The translations under genes were made by a program, and so were the position numbers. Of a stretch of 64,000 nucleotides of DNA, positions 11,101 to 17,860 are shown piece by piece; within the stretch, counting starts at the first letter, position 1, and each line of letters opens with the position of its first letter. The DNA is from Bradyrhizobium sp. CCBAU 53421 (GTDB lineage: Bacteria; Pseudomonadota; Alphaproteobacteria; Rhizobiales; Xanthobacteraceae): NCBI RefSeq assembly GCF_015291625.1, contig NZ_CP030047.1:5084001-5148000 (forward strand), in the 5' to 3' direction. The notes beneath the pieces are model-generated. The model saw nothing but the letters and a program-made list of their open reading frames with translations. It was not told the DNA's origin and made no database searches.

Positions 11101-11425
11101 TTTCACCAATGTCGATCGTGTCGGTCGCAGTTGCAGCTCCAATCGTGTTTGTGTACGGATCGCCGCCGACGACCAAGTTGCCGCCGCTGACCACGGCGCT
11201 GATGACAGTGCCGAGCACGTACAACTGCGCGCCACCGTTCGAATCGAAGGACACGGTGTCGGCGAAATCGGTGCCACCAGAGGAAACAACGACGGTACCA
11301 AAATCGACGGTGTTGCTGATATAGCCGCCATTCAGCACGTAGAGCGTGCCGCCGTCCTGGACTGTGTTGCTGGTCTGCGTATCGGACACAGAAGCGCTGG
11401 TGCCGCTGGCAACGTTCACACCCAT
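5171..11425 (-). CDS. Giant secreted repeat protein (AIDA-like repeats plus ten 109-residue repeats)
   Basis: 2084 residues from ATG 11425, chosen over a TTG 41 codons upstream because GGGAGG lies just before it. There is no signal peptide. Residues 1 to about 860 are short AIDA-type repeats of the form SSGGT..TTV.SGG, likely a beta-helix. Then come ten tandem repeats of about 109 residues, each with SLFSVSDADNDAITQYAFWD, a VVNGVA loop, EIDVAAANLSQVSYVFGPGG and LYVRANDG.W..W. The C-terminal 110 residues (GGTLELTGASN to the end) resemble the export end of rhizobial type I secretion substrates; no outer-membrane barrel is present. A surface or extracellular adhesin role is inferred. No type I secretion genes are in the window. 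Confidence 0.8.
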   Translation of the reverse strand: MGVNVASGTSASVSDTQTSNTVQDGGTLYVLNGGYISNTVDFGTVVVSSGGTDFADTVSFDSNGGAQLYVLGTVISAVVSGGNLVVGGDPYTNTIGAATATDTIDIGEMSVDSGSTAINTSVGHTSVGGHGVLYLFGGTTSNTTLDGGFQEIFGGTAINTTIENGGYQYVTNDYNNNPGAYGSAVASNTTVTGSGSEQIVGFLGAATAVNTVINGGIQYVGYAAFGSAGIGVTSNTTITSGGIQYIAPYGYVETGTAVSTTVTGSGSIQYVGSGQYCGSATAISTTLIAGGEQIVWGGGVYSPIASNTVISSGGTEIVSSGGIARTTVISAGGTEVVMAGGTASATVISSGGTEVVSSGGTASGITVDSGGTLILIAGANVTNVTSNGGTVVIESAPVTVSSGSSYTVSSGQTDTGDTVLNGGSMFVASGGTAVSTTVSSGGLLTISKGGNDTGTTVSSGGTEAVAGSDTNAVVASGATMFVSSGGAASGTLVSGGTLDVLAGGFATVATISAGGTLNVTGTTSNTVAVLSGGTENVSSGGVIQGTISGTAGTGTFIAAGATLNVLAGGSASMINVSGTLNVQGKITSNVTVQNGGHEIVSAGGSVTGVTGSGTAIFGLVDVLSGASFEYATVFAGGDLNVSSGATVDHISVSSGGVFNVGGTVLSNVGVFAGGIENVFSGGVVTGVTGSGTGISGGTVNVSSGGAIDHTTVISGGVLNVQSGATAHHVAVSSGGTFNVAGAVTNNVAVFGGGKEVVSSGGSTGPVTISGGLIELQAGSVATGGITFSGSGGQLKIDGTSLVGTTISSLVLGDSIDLAGLNFVSGGSATLLAGNILHVTEGASSFDLQLDTTPGVRFSVGADSGTGTLVTTRADVAPVTSASNVTAVRGESSALASSLFTTSDADGDPITQYAFWDTQGSGHWVVNGVVQPTNAEIDVAAANLSQVSYVFGSSGSPADTLYVRANDGTVWGGWTQFSATGFVDTAPTVNAVSVTGAHGQTSVAASSLFTVSDPDHDTITEYALWDTGGSGHWALNGVALPANTEIDIPASQLPQLSYVFGPPGSAPDTLYIKANDGTLWGPWKAIIAGPGSDAAPVVTAQNVTANHGQTSAPASSLFSVSDADNDTITQYAFWDTGGNGHFVVNGVAQAANTEIDVSAANLSQVSYVFGPGGSPADTLYVRANDGMLWGSWTAFTASPGPDTAPVVTAQNVTANHGQFSALASSLFSVSDADNDAITQYAFWDTGGNGHWVVNGVAQAANVEIDVAAANLSQVSYVFGPGGSPSDTLYVRANDGMLWGGWTAFTATPGIDTAPVVTAQNVTANHGQFSALASSLFSVSDADNDAITQYAFWDTGGSGHWVVNGVAQAASTEIDVAAANLSQVSYVYGPGGSTPDTLYVRANDGSKWSTWAAFTATPGPDQAPVVTAQNVAAVHGQFSALASSLFSVSDAENDAITQYAFWDTGGNGHWVVNGVAQAANVEIDVAAANLSQVSYVFGPGGSTPDTLYVRANDGSKWSTWTAFTATPGPDTAPVVTAQNVTANHGQFSALASSLFSVSDADNDAITQYAFWDTGGNGHFVVNGVAQAANVEIDVSAANLSQVSYVYGPGGSTPDTLYVRANDGSKWSTWAAFTATPGPDQAPVVTAQNVAAVHGQFSTLASSLFSVSDAENDAITQYAFWDTGGNGHFVVNGVVQAANVEIDVSAANLSQVSYVFGPGGSPADTLYVRANDGSKWGAWAAFTATPGPDTAPVVTAQNVSAIHDHSVAASSLFSVSDADNDAITQYAFWDTGGNGHFVVNGVVQAANTEIDVAAANLSQVSYVFGPGGSPSDTLYVRANDGSEWSSWKAFTATATNQAPTVAVANVVTVSGQSFAAANLVTATDADGDAITKYALWDSNTNGRWNVGGINEPANTEIDITAAQLSQATYQAGSGTDQLWIRAYDGTAWGAWQSFNVTGQSPSGATIVPGGTLELTGASNAAVTFQGSTGTLKLDNSASFAGTVAGMTGSDAIDFANISFANVQTPSFSGNASGGTLTVTDGTVTASIALLGNYMASTFTTSSDGHGGTLVVDPPATQISQLAQPQHA
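5565..8812 (-). repeat. Ten-unit tandem repeat, 327-bp period
   Basis: The motif gaacgc(a/g)tactggg recurs at 6071, 6395, 6722, 7049, 7376, 7703 and 8030. The spacing is 327 bases, except one of 324, so a unit is 109 codons. The central seven units are almost identical at DNA level; the outer units at both ends have diverged. This suggests recent homogenisation by recombination and predicts copy-number variation between strains. Confidence 0.9.
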
Positions 11426-11853
11426 AGACCCCTCCCCGGAAAAAACTGATCTCGAAATCCAATAAGTCTGTCCGGCAATTCGACCCGCGGCCAAGTCTGG
11501 CCGATGGCCTGCCGACACCTCAATCAAACGCCCGCAAGCCCTCGCCAATTCGCTTGGCGCGAGCTTTTGATCACTGAGTTTTGGAGAGCAGTTGAAATGC
11601 TGGCGGGACGCGAGCCAGATTCAAATTACCACGTCATCCAAAATATAAAGGCCGGTCCGAATTAAAAACGCGATCAGCTTACAATTCGCGCAAAAGCCGT
11701 CAAGGTCCGGTCGGCGAAAGTTCAATGTTCCTCGCCTGTTGTTCACATTCTGGAACCGGCGCGCCCCACTTCTCGCTCTCGGTGAGTGCAAATGTTTCTG
11801 GGATGAAATGATTCATCCACATCGTCATGCATTGCGGTCTGGGTCCTCCCGCC
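11426..11853. other. 428-bp intergenic region with AT-rich core and a palindrome
   Basis: This gap separates the giant repeat gene from the caspase gene, both on the minus strand, so it must hold the repeat gene's promoter. The part around 11625-11690 is clearly AT-richer than its surroundings. A perfect 7-4-7 palindrome lies at 11801-11818. I see no coding frame with a convincing ribosome site. Confidence 0.5.
11801..11818. promoter_or_regulatory. Perfect inverted repeat, possible operator
   Basis: GGATGAA-atga-TTCATCC is a perfect 7-base dyad around a 4-base spacer, 376 bases upstream of the giant repeat gene. The arm size and spacing fit a dimeric regulator site, but no run of T follows, so it is not a standard terminator. 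The regulator is unknown. Confidence 0.3.
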
Positions 11854-13542
11854 TCAGCACCAGGCCCAGATGCAGCCGACGAATCGATAGCGATAGATCC
11901 GCACCTGGTGGACGCCGGACGCGCGTCGCGGCCGGGCCGTATTCGGCTCGGCTGGCACCTTGGGGTCCTGGCTCCCCGGGTCGACCTGAACCGCCCGGCG
12001 CCGCAGCTCGGCCGCCTTGGCCGGATCACGCGCGCCAAGCAATCCACGCTCCTGCATGACGGCAAGGTACTTCAGGGAAAATCCATCGTTCAGATCGGCC
12101 GCCTGCTGAAAATATTGCGCGGCCGCCTCGTAGTCGCGCGGCGTTCCCTTGCCGTAGAAATACATCAGGGCGGTCTGCGCGAGCGCAAAGGGATCGCCCG
12201 CCTCGATCGCCTTCTGATAGAGCTCGAGCGCCCTCGCCGGGTCCTTCTTCACGAAATTGCCGTTGGAATACATCGCGCCGAGATTGCTGATCGCGCCCGG
12301 CTCCCCGGCGGCGGCCGCCTTGCTGAAGAGCTCGAAGGCCCGTGGCATGTCTTCGACGACGCCGCGCCCGGTCGCGAAATACACCCCGAGCTTGCCTTGC
12401 GCCGGCGCGTAGCCGGCTTCGGCGGCCTTGGTCAAATAACGCTGCGCCGCCAGATAGTTTTTCGTTCCGCCATAGGCGAGGCCGAGCAGGAATTCGAGAC
12501 GTGGCTGATCGGGATTGGCACGCAACGCCGCTTCGCAGATCGGGATCGCGGCAGCGTAATCATGCGTGTTCGCGATCTTCAATTGTTCAGGACTGGCGAA
12601 CGGCGGCGCAGGCGCAGCCGCGCGCTCGCATTCGCTGTCCGGGCCGCCGGCGGCAGTCGGCGTCTGCGATGTGACGCGATGCGGATCGACCGGTGCGTCC
12701 GCCTGTGCCGCGACCTGGGATGGAGCAACCTGTTGCGGCGTCGCGGGCGGCGCTGCAGTGGCGACCGGGGACGGCGAGGCCGCCAGATAGACATCGCCGA
12801 CCAGAGAAGAACTATCCCAAGGCGTCTGCTTCCGGTCAGTCGCCACGAGCACGTCGCCGCGGACCCTGGACAGCATCTGGCGCACTTCGATCCCGGGCGT
12901 CGCGATATGTTTCAGCAGCGCGGCGGTGAACGGCGAATTCCGCCCGGCGCCGTCGAGCGCGACATTGTTCGGTTGCGTCGAGTAGACGATCAGCGAGCCC
13001 TGCCCGGTCGCATCGACGCGGCCGAGGCCGCGCGTGGGTGCCGCGCGGCTGCCACGTGCGAGCTTCTCGAGAAAGGGATTGTTGCGGCAGGCGTCGAGGA
13101 TGATGATGTTGGCGCGCCCCGCCCCCTCCATCTCCTGCTGGATGTCGGTCAGGTTCACGGTGTTGAAACGCACATCGGCGGGCGTTTCGATTTTCGCGTC
13201 GACCGGGACCAGATAGTTTTCACCGTTCATCTGGAGGCCGTGGCCTGCGTAGAAGAACAACGCGACGTCGGCACCGTTCAGGCGCTTGGAAAAATCGCGT
13301 ACCGCATTGGCCATGGCCTCGCGGGTCCCGTCGCGCTGTTCGATCACGTCAAAGCCGATGCCGCGCAAGGCCGTGGCAAGATCGGCTGCGTCATTGGCGG
13401 GATTATCGAGGGCAGGAACGGCTTGATAGTGGCTATTGCCGAGCACTAGCGCGAGGCGCGTGCCGGCGACAGCCTCGATCGGCAGAACGGTCAACGCAAG
13501 GCAAAACGCGACGAGAAGCAACCGGCAATGGAGTTGATGCAT
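11854..13542 (-). CDS. Secreted caspase-family (C14) protein with Sel1 repeats
   Basis: 562 residues with a signal peptide (cleavage near residue 27, VAG-TR). Residues 28-260 form a caspase-like domain: LALVLGNSHYQ opens strand 1, the catalytic His is H101 in FFYAGHG, and the catalytic Cys is C152 in IILDACRNNPF. Residues 310-535 carry Sel1/TPR-like repeats such as GAISNLGAMYSNG and PFALAQTALMYFYG. Both catalytic residues are kept, so it should be an active Arg/Lys-type orthocaspase in the periplasm or outside the cell. The Sel1 part probably binds a protein partner. It is a single gene, downstream of mfd on the same strand after a 276-base gap in which I see nothing else. Confidence 0.85.
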   Translation of the reverse strand: MHQLHCRLLLVAFCLALTVLPIEAVAGTRLALVLGNSHYQAVPALDNPANDAADLATALRGIGFDVIEQRDGTREAMANAVRDFSKRLNGADVALFFYAGHGLQMNGENYLVPVDAKIETPADVRFNTVNLTDIQQEMEGAGRANIIILDACRNNPFLEKLARGSRAAPTRGLGRVDATGQGSLIVYSTQPNNVALDGAGRNSPFTAALLKHIATPGIEVRQMLSRVRGDVLVATDRKQTPWDSSSLVGDVYLAASPSPVATAAPPATPQQVAPSQVAAQADAPVDPHRVTSQTPTAAGGPDSECERAAAPAPPFASPEQLKIANTHDYAAAIPICEAALRANPDQPRLEFLLGLAYGGTKNYLAAQRYLTKAAEAGYAPAQGKLGVYFATGRGVVEDMPRAFELFSKAAAAGEPGAISNLGAMYSNGNFVKKDPARALELYQKAIEAGDPFALAQTALMYFYGKGTPRDYEAAAQYFQQAADLNDGFSLKYLAVMQERGLLGARDPAKAAELRRRAVQVDPGSQDPKVPAEPNTARPRRASGVHQVRIYRYRFVGCIWAWC

Positions 13543-13818
13543 CGTGCTTGCTTGCGGCTTGCAGTATCGGCTGAGACCGGGATTGAGAGATGCAAATCAT
13601 ACCGGCAACGCCGATGCCAGTCAAAATCCTGATCCAACGGGATCGCTTCTCGAAACCAAGTGGCAGGCGAAGACCACCAAACAATCTTGCTTCTATCTGC
13701 ACGGAACCGCACACAACATCGTGCGGTTCACTCACCGCACAAGATCAGCAAGCGTTGTGTGACCTCCGCACATCCGTGACGATGCGTGCGTCGATCCGAT
13801 CGGCAGTGTGAGCGAACC

Positions 13819-16800
13819 TCACGCCGCCTTCTTGCTCTCGGCGAGATTGGCCAATTGGCGCAGGATCTCGGTGGTGCCGGCGAGCCGCTCTTCCGGCGTA
13901 TCCCATTCCTGGAAGAACACCACCTTCATGTCGGGCCGCACCTTGGCGGCCTGGCCGTGCTGGCGGATGAAGCTCACCAGCCGCTCCGGATGCGCAAAGC
14001 TGTTGTCGCGGAAAGCGATCACGGCGCCCTTCGGGCCGGCATCGACCTTGCCGACATTGGCTCTGCGGCAATAGGCCTTGATCGCGGCGACCTTGAACAG
14101 ATAGCGCACCTCGTCCGGCAGCACGCCGAAACGGTCGCGCATTTCTGCTGCGAAGGCGTCGATGTCCTGGTCGGTGTCGAGATCGGCGAGCCGGCGATAG
14201 AGCGACAGCCGCACGCTGAGGTCATTGACGTAGTCCTCGGGGATCAGCACCGGCATGCCGATCGTGATCTGCGGCGACCAGCGGTCGGCGGCGGGCTCGG
14301 CGACGCCGGCCTTGAGGTTGACGATCGCCTCCTCCAGCATCGACTGGTACAGCTCGAAGCCGACTTCCTTGATGTGGCCGGACTGCTCCTCGCCGAGCAG
14401 ATTGCCGGCGCCGCGGATGTCGAGGTCGTGCGAGGCGAGCTGGAAGCCGGCGCCCAATGTCTCCAGCGATTGCAGCACCTTGAGCCGCCGTTCGGCCTGC
14501 GCCGTGATCTTCTGCTGCGCCGGCAAGGTGAACAGCGCATAGGCGCGCAGCTTGGAGCGGCCGACGCGGCCGCGCAGCTGGTAGAGCTGGGCGAGGCCGA
14601 ACATGTCGGCGCGATGCACGATCAGCGTGTTGGCATTCGGGATGTCGAGACCGGATTCGACGATCGTGGTCGACAGCAGGATGTCGTATTTGCCGTCGTA
14701 GAACGCGGACATGATGTCCTCGATCACGGTCGGCGGCATCTGGCCGTGGGCGACCGCGACCTTCATCTCCGGCACATTCTTGTCGAGGAAATCCTTGACG
14801 CCGGCGAGGTCCTCGATCCGCGGCACGACGTAGAACGCCTGCCCGCCGCGATAGCGCTCGCGCAGCAGCGCCTCACGGATCATCAGGGGATCGTGCGGCG
14901 CGACGAAGGTACGCACGGCGAGACGATCGACCGGCGGCGAGGCAATGATCGAGAGCTCGCGGACGCCGGTCAAAGCCAGTTGCAGCGTGCGCGGGATCGG
15001 CGTTGCCGACAGCGTCAGCACGTGGACCTGGGCGCGCAGCTGCTTCAGCCGCTCCTTGTGGCTGACGCCGAAATGCTGCTCCTCGTCGACGATCAAGAGG
15101 CCAAGGTCCTTGAACTTGATGGCCTTGCCGAGCAGCGCATGGGTGCCGACGACGATGTCGACGCTGCCGTCGGCAAGCCCCTTCTTGGTCTGGTTCAAAT
15201 CCTTGGTCGAGACCAGCCGCGACGCCTGCGCGACATTGACCGGAAAGCCCTTGAAGCGCTCGGTGAAGGTCCGCGAGTGCTGGCGCGCCAGCAGCGTGGT
15301 CGGCACCACGACCGCGACCTGCCGACCTTCCAGCGCCACGGCGAACGCCGCGCGCAATGCCACCTCCGTCTTGCCGAAGCCGACGTCGCCGCAGATCAGG
15401 CGGTCCATCGGGCGGCCGATCTCGAGGTCGTTCAAGGTCGAAGTGATGGCGCCAAGCTGATCCTCGGTCTCCTCATAGGGGAAGCGCGCGCAGAACTCGT
15501 CATAGATGTGCGGCTGCAGCGGGAATTTCGGCGCCTCGTGCAGCTGCCGCTCGGCGGCGATCTTGATCAATTCGCCCGCGATCTCGCGGATGCGGTTCTT
15601 GAGCTTCGCCTTGCGCGCCTGCCAGCCGCCGCCGCCGAGACGATCGAGCTCGACATTGGCGCTGTCGGAACCATAGCGCGACAGCAGCTCGATGTTCTCG
15701 ACCGGCAGGAACAGCTTGGTCTCCGCCGCATAATGCAGCTCGAGACAGTCATGCGGCGCGCCGGAGACTTCCAGCGTCTGCAGGCCCACGAAGCGGCCGA
15801 TGCCGTGCTCGACGTGCACGACGAGATCGCCGGTCGCAAGGCTCGTCACCTCCGAGATGAAATTGTCGAGCTTGCGGCTCGCCTTGCGCGGCCGCACCAG
15901 GCGGTCGCCGAGAATGTCCTGCTCGCTGATAACGGCGAATTCGTCGGTCTCGAAGCCGGACTCCATGCCGAGCACGGCCAGCATGGTCTCGTTGCGCGGC
16001 GTCGCCTGCACGATCCGCCAGGTGTTGACGCTGGTGGTGTTGAGCAGCTTGTGGTCGCGCAGCATCGCGCCCATGCGGTCGCGCGAGCCCTCGCTCCATA
16101 GCGCGACGATCACCTTCTTGCGCCGCGACTGAAGCGCGCCGATGTGGCCGACCACGGCTTCGAACACGTTGACATTGCTGTCGGCGCGCTCGGGCGCGAA
16201 ATTGCGGCCCTGCCGCGCACCGGCATCGAACAGGTCGCCGGAGCCTTCGGGCACTGCGAACGGCGTCAGCCGCGCCAGCGGTGCGTCGCCGAGCAGTTTT
16301 GTCCATTCGGCTTCGGTCAGATAGAGCTTGTCCGGCGGCAGCGGCTTGTAGATCGCGCCGCTGCCCGGATGCTCCAGCGCTTCGCGCCGCGCGTCGTAAT
16401 AGTCCGATATCTGCGAGAAGCGTTCGCGCGCGGCGTCCTCGCCCTGCGGCTCGATCGCGATCGTTGCGCCGTCGAGATAGTCGAACAGCGTGTCCATCCG
16501 CTCCTGGAACAGCGGCAGCCAGTGCTCCATGCCGGGATGGCGCCGTCCCTCGGAAACCGCCTCATAGAGCTGGTCGTCGCGCTCCGGCGCGCCGAACGCT
16601 GCGACATAGCCCATCCGGAAGCGGCGGATGGTCTCGGTGGTCAGCTGGAATTCCGAGACCGGCACGAGATCGAGCCCGCGCATGTCGAGCAGCGTGCGCT
16701 GGGTCTCGGCATCGAAGGTGCGGATCGACTCGAGGCTGTCGCCGAAGAAGTCGAAACGCACCGGCTGGTCGAGGCCGGCCGGAAACAGATCGAGGATGCC

Positions 16801-17337
16801 GCCGCGCACGGCATATTCGCCGGGCTCGCGCACGGTCGACGAGCGGGTGTAGCCGTTGTGCTCGAGCCAGGCGACGACCGAGTCCATCGGCACGACGTTA
16901 CCCGGTGCAACCGACAGCGCCTGCGCCGCCACCTGATCGCGCGCCGGCACCCGCTGCACGGCGGCGTTCACGGTGGTCAGCACGATCAGCGGCTTGTCGG
17001 AGCCGACCAGCCGCGACAGTTTTGCCAAGGCGGTCAGGCGTTGCGCCAAAATGCCGGAATGCGGCGAGACGCGGTCATAGGGCTGGCAGTCCCAGGCCGG
17101 AACCTGCATGACCGCGATATCGGGCGCAAAGAACTCCAGCGCGCGGGCGAGCTGCTGCATCCGCGCGCCGTCGCGGCACACCACGGCAAGACTGACCGCG
17201 GGCCGCTTCGGCTGCGCGGCGATGGCGCGCGCGAGATCCGAGATGACCAGCCCCTCGGCGCCCTCGGCGACGTTGGCGATGGTCAGCACCCGGCCGGGCG
17301 CGAGCATCGCGGCCGGTGATTTCATCGGCTGCTTCAT
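13819..17337 (-). CDS. mfd: Transcription-repair coupling factor Mfd
   Basis: 1172 residues, the normal length. The N-terminal third is the UvrB-homology region, the middle holds the RNA polymerase-interacting domain (GDLVVHVEHGIGRFVGL), and the C-terminal half is the RecG-like translocase. Walker A is GDVGFGKTEVALRAAF, Walker B is LLIVDEEQHFG, and motif III is LTLSATPIPRTLQLAL, followed by the TRG motif region and the C-terminal UvrA-binding-site mask. It displaces stalled RNA polymerase and recruits UvrA for strand-specific repair. Its ATG overlaps the sdhE stop by four bases (ATGA), so the two are translationally coupled. Confidence 0.97.
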   Translation of the reverse strand: MKQPMKSPAAMLAPGRVLTIANVAEGAEGLVISDLARAIAAQPKRPAVSLAVVCRDGARMQQLARALEFFAPDIAVMQVPAWDCQPYDRVSPHSGILAQRLTALAKLSRLVGSDKPLIVLTTVNAAVQRVPARDQVAAQALSVAPGNVVPMDSVVAWLEHNGYTRSSTVREPGEYAVRGGILDLFPAGLDQPVRFDFFGDSLESIRTFDAETQRTLLDMRGLDLVPVSEFQLTTETIRRFRMGYVAAFGAPERDDQLYEAVSEGRRHPGMEHWLPLFQERMDTLFDYLDGATIAIEPQGEDAARERFSQISDYYDARREALEHPGSGAIYKPLPPDKLYLTEAEWTKLLGDAPLARLTPFAVPEGSGDLFDAGARQGRNFAPERADSNVNVFEAVVGHIGALQSRRKKVIVALWSEGSRDRMGAMLRDHKLLNTTSVNTWRIVQATPRNETMLAVLGMESGFETDEFAVISEQDILGDRLVRPRKASRKLDNFISEVTSLATGDLVVHVEHGIGRFVGLQTLEVSGAPHDCLELHYAAETKLFLPVENIELLSRYGSDSANVELDRLGGGGWQARKAKLKNRIREIAGELIKIAAERQLHEAPKFPLQPHIYDEFCARFPYEETEDQLGAITSTLNDLEIGRPMDRLICGDVGFGKTEVALRAAFAVALEGRQVAVVVPTTLLARQHSRTFTERFKGFPVNVAQASRLVSTKDLNQTKKGLADGSVDIVVGTHALLGKAIKFKDLGLLIVDEEQHFGVSHKERLKQLRAQVHVLTLSATPIPRTLQLALTGVRELSIIASPPVDRLAVRTFVAPHDPLMIREALLRERYRGGQAFYVVPRIEDLAGVKDFLDKNVPEMKVAVAHGQMPPTVIEDIMSAFYDGKYDILLSTTIVESGLDIPNANTLIVHRADMFGLAQLYQLRGRVGRSKLRAYALFTLPAQQKITAQAERRLKVLQSLETLGAGFQLASHDLDIRGAGNLLGEEQSGHIKEVGFELYQSMLEEAIVNLKAGVAEPAADRWSPQITIGMPVLIPEDYVNDLSVRLSLYRRLADLDTDQDIDAFAAEMRDRFGVLPDEVRYLFKVAAIKAYCRRANVGKVDAGPKGAVIAFRDNSFAHPERLVSFIRQHGQAAKVRPDMKVVFFQEWDTPEERLAGTTEILRQLANLAESKKAA

Positions 17338-17624
17338 GCGCTGGGATCCGCGACGCGGAACGCCTTGATGCGGGCAAACAGTGCGGTCTGATGCTCGGCG
17401 GCCAGCACCTTATCGCCGGTCAGCGCGGCATAGAGGTCGGGGTCCGGCACCTCGATCAAATGCTCGAGCTCGCCGAGCTCCTGATCGGACAGGTCGGCGA
17501 TGGTCGAATCGGCGAACCGGCCGAGGATCAGGTCCATCTCCCGGGTGCCGCGATGCCAGCAGCGAAACAAAAGCCGCTTGCGGCGGTCATCGAGCCCCTG
17601 GCTCGATCGTGTCGATCCCGTCAT
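17334..17624 (-). CDS. sdhE: SdhE, FAD assembly factor 2 (succinate dehydrogenase flavinylation)
   Basis: 96 residues from ATG 17624. The frame stays open further upstream, but the family starts with RRKRLLFRCWHRGTREMD about here. That segment contains the conserved RGxxE motif needed to attach FAD to SdhA. The small helical protein ends in IKAFRVADPSA. The gene overlaps mfd by four bases. It diverges from recG at 17861; the pairing with recG and mfd is common in Rhizobiales. Confidence 0.92.
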   Translation of the reverse strand: MTGSTRSSQGLDDRRKRLLFRCWHRGTREMDLILGRFADSTIADLSDQELGELEHLIEVPDPDLYAALTGDKVLAAEHQTALFARIKAFRVADPSA

Positions 17625-17768
17625 GTCCCAAAATCCATCGAACGCCAAAAGCCCGGACGTGCCGGGCGGGCTTGATATAGCGATGGCGGGGGCCGATGTC
17701 AGCCCTCTTTCGCCGCCTGAGTGGCATGCCGTCACGGCCGAGCCTGCAGACAGGACCGGCCGTCCATA

Positions 17769-17836
17769 CCGGCTCCAAAAACATGCCGGCTCCAAAAAAA
17801 GACGTGGATGCCCGGCACAAGGCCGGGCATGACGTG
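17769..17836. repeat. Intergenic palindrome and short direct repeat between sdhE and recG
   Basis: Two copies of CCGGCTCCAAAAA(A/C) lie at about 17769-17801. Next to them is the perfect hairpin ATGCCCGGC-acaag-GCCGGGCAT at 17808-17830, inside a longer gtggatg...catgac frame. The latter has the look of a short palindromic repeat scattered through Bradyrhizobium genomes. It lies in the divergent sdhE/recG promoter region. Confidence 0.6.
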
Positions 17837-17860
17837 TCGAAACGGACCTAGATTCTCCTG

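Noticed and set aside
8660..11449. 929-codon open frame on the plus strand
   Set aside because: Antisense to the AIDA-like repeats; composition (Asp/Arg/Ala/Gly) is an echo of the real gene's third-position GC.
13786..16101. 771-codon open frame on the plus strand
   Set aside because: Lies wholly antisense to mfd, which has all its motifs.
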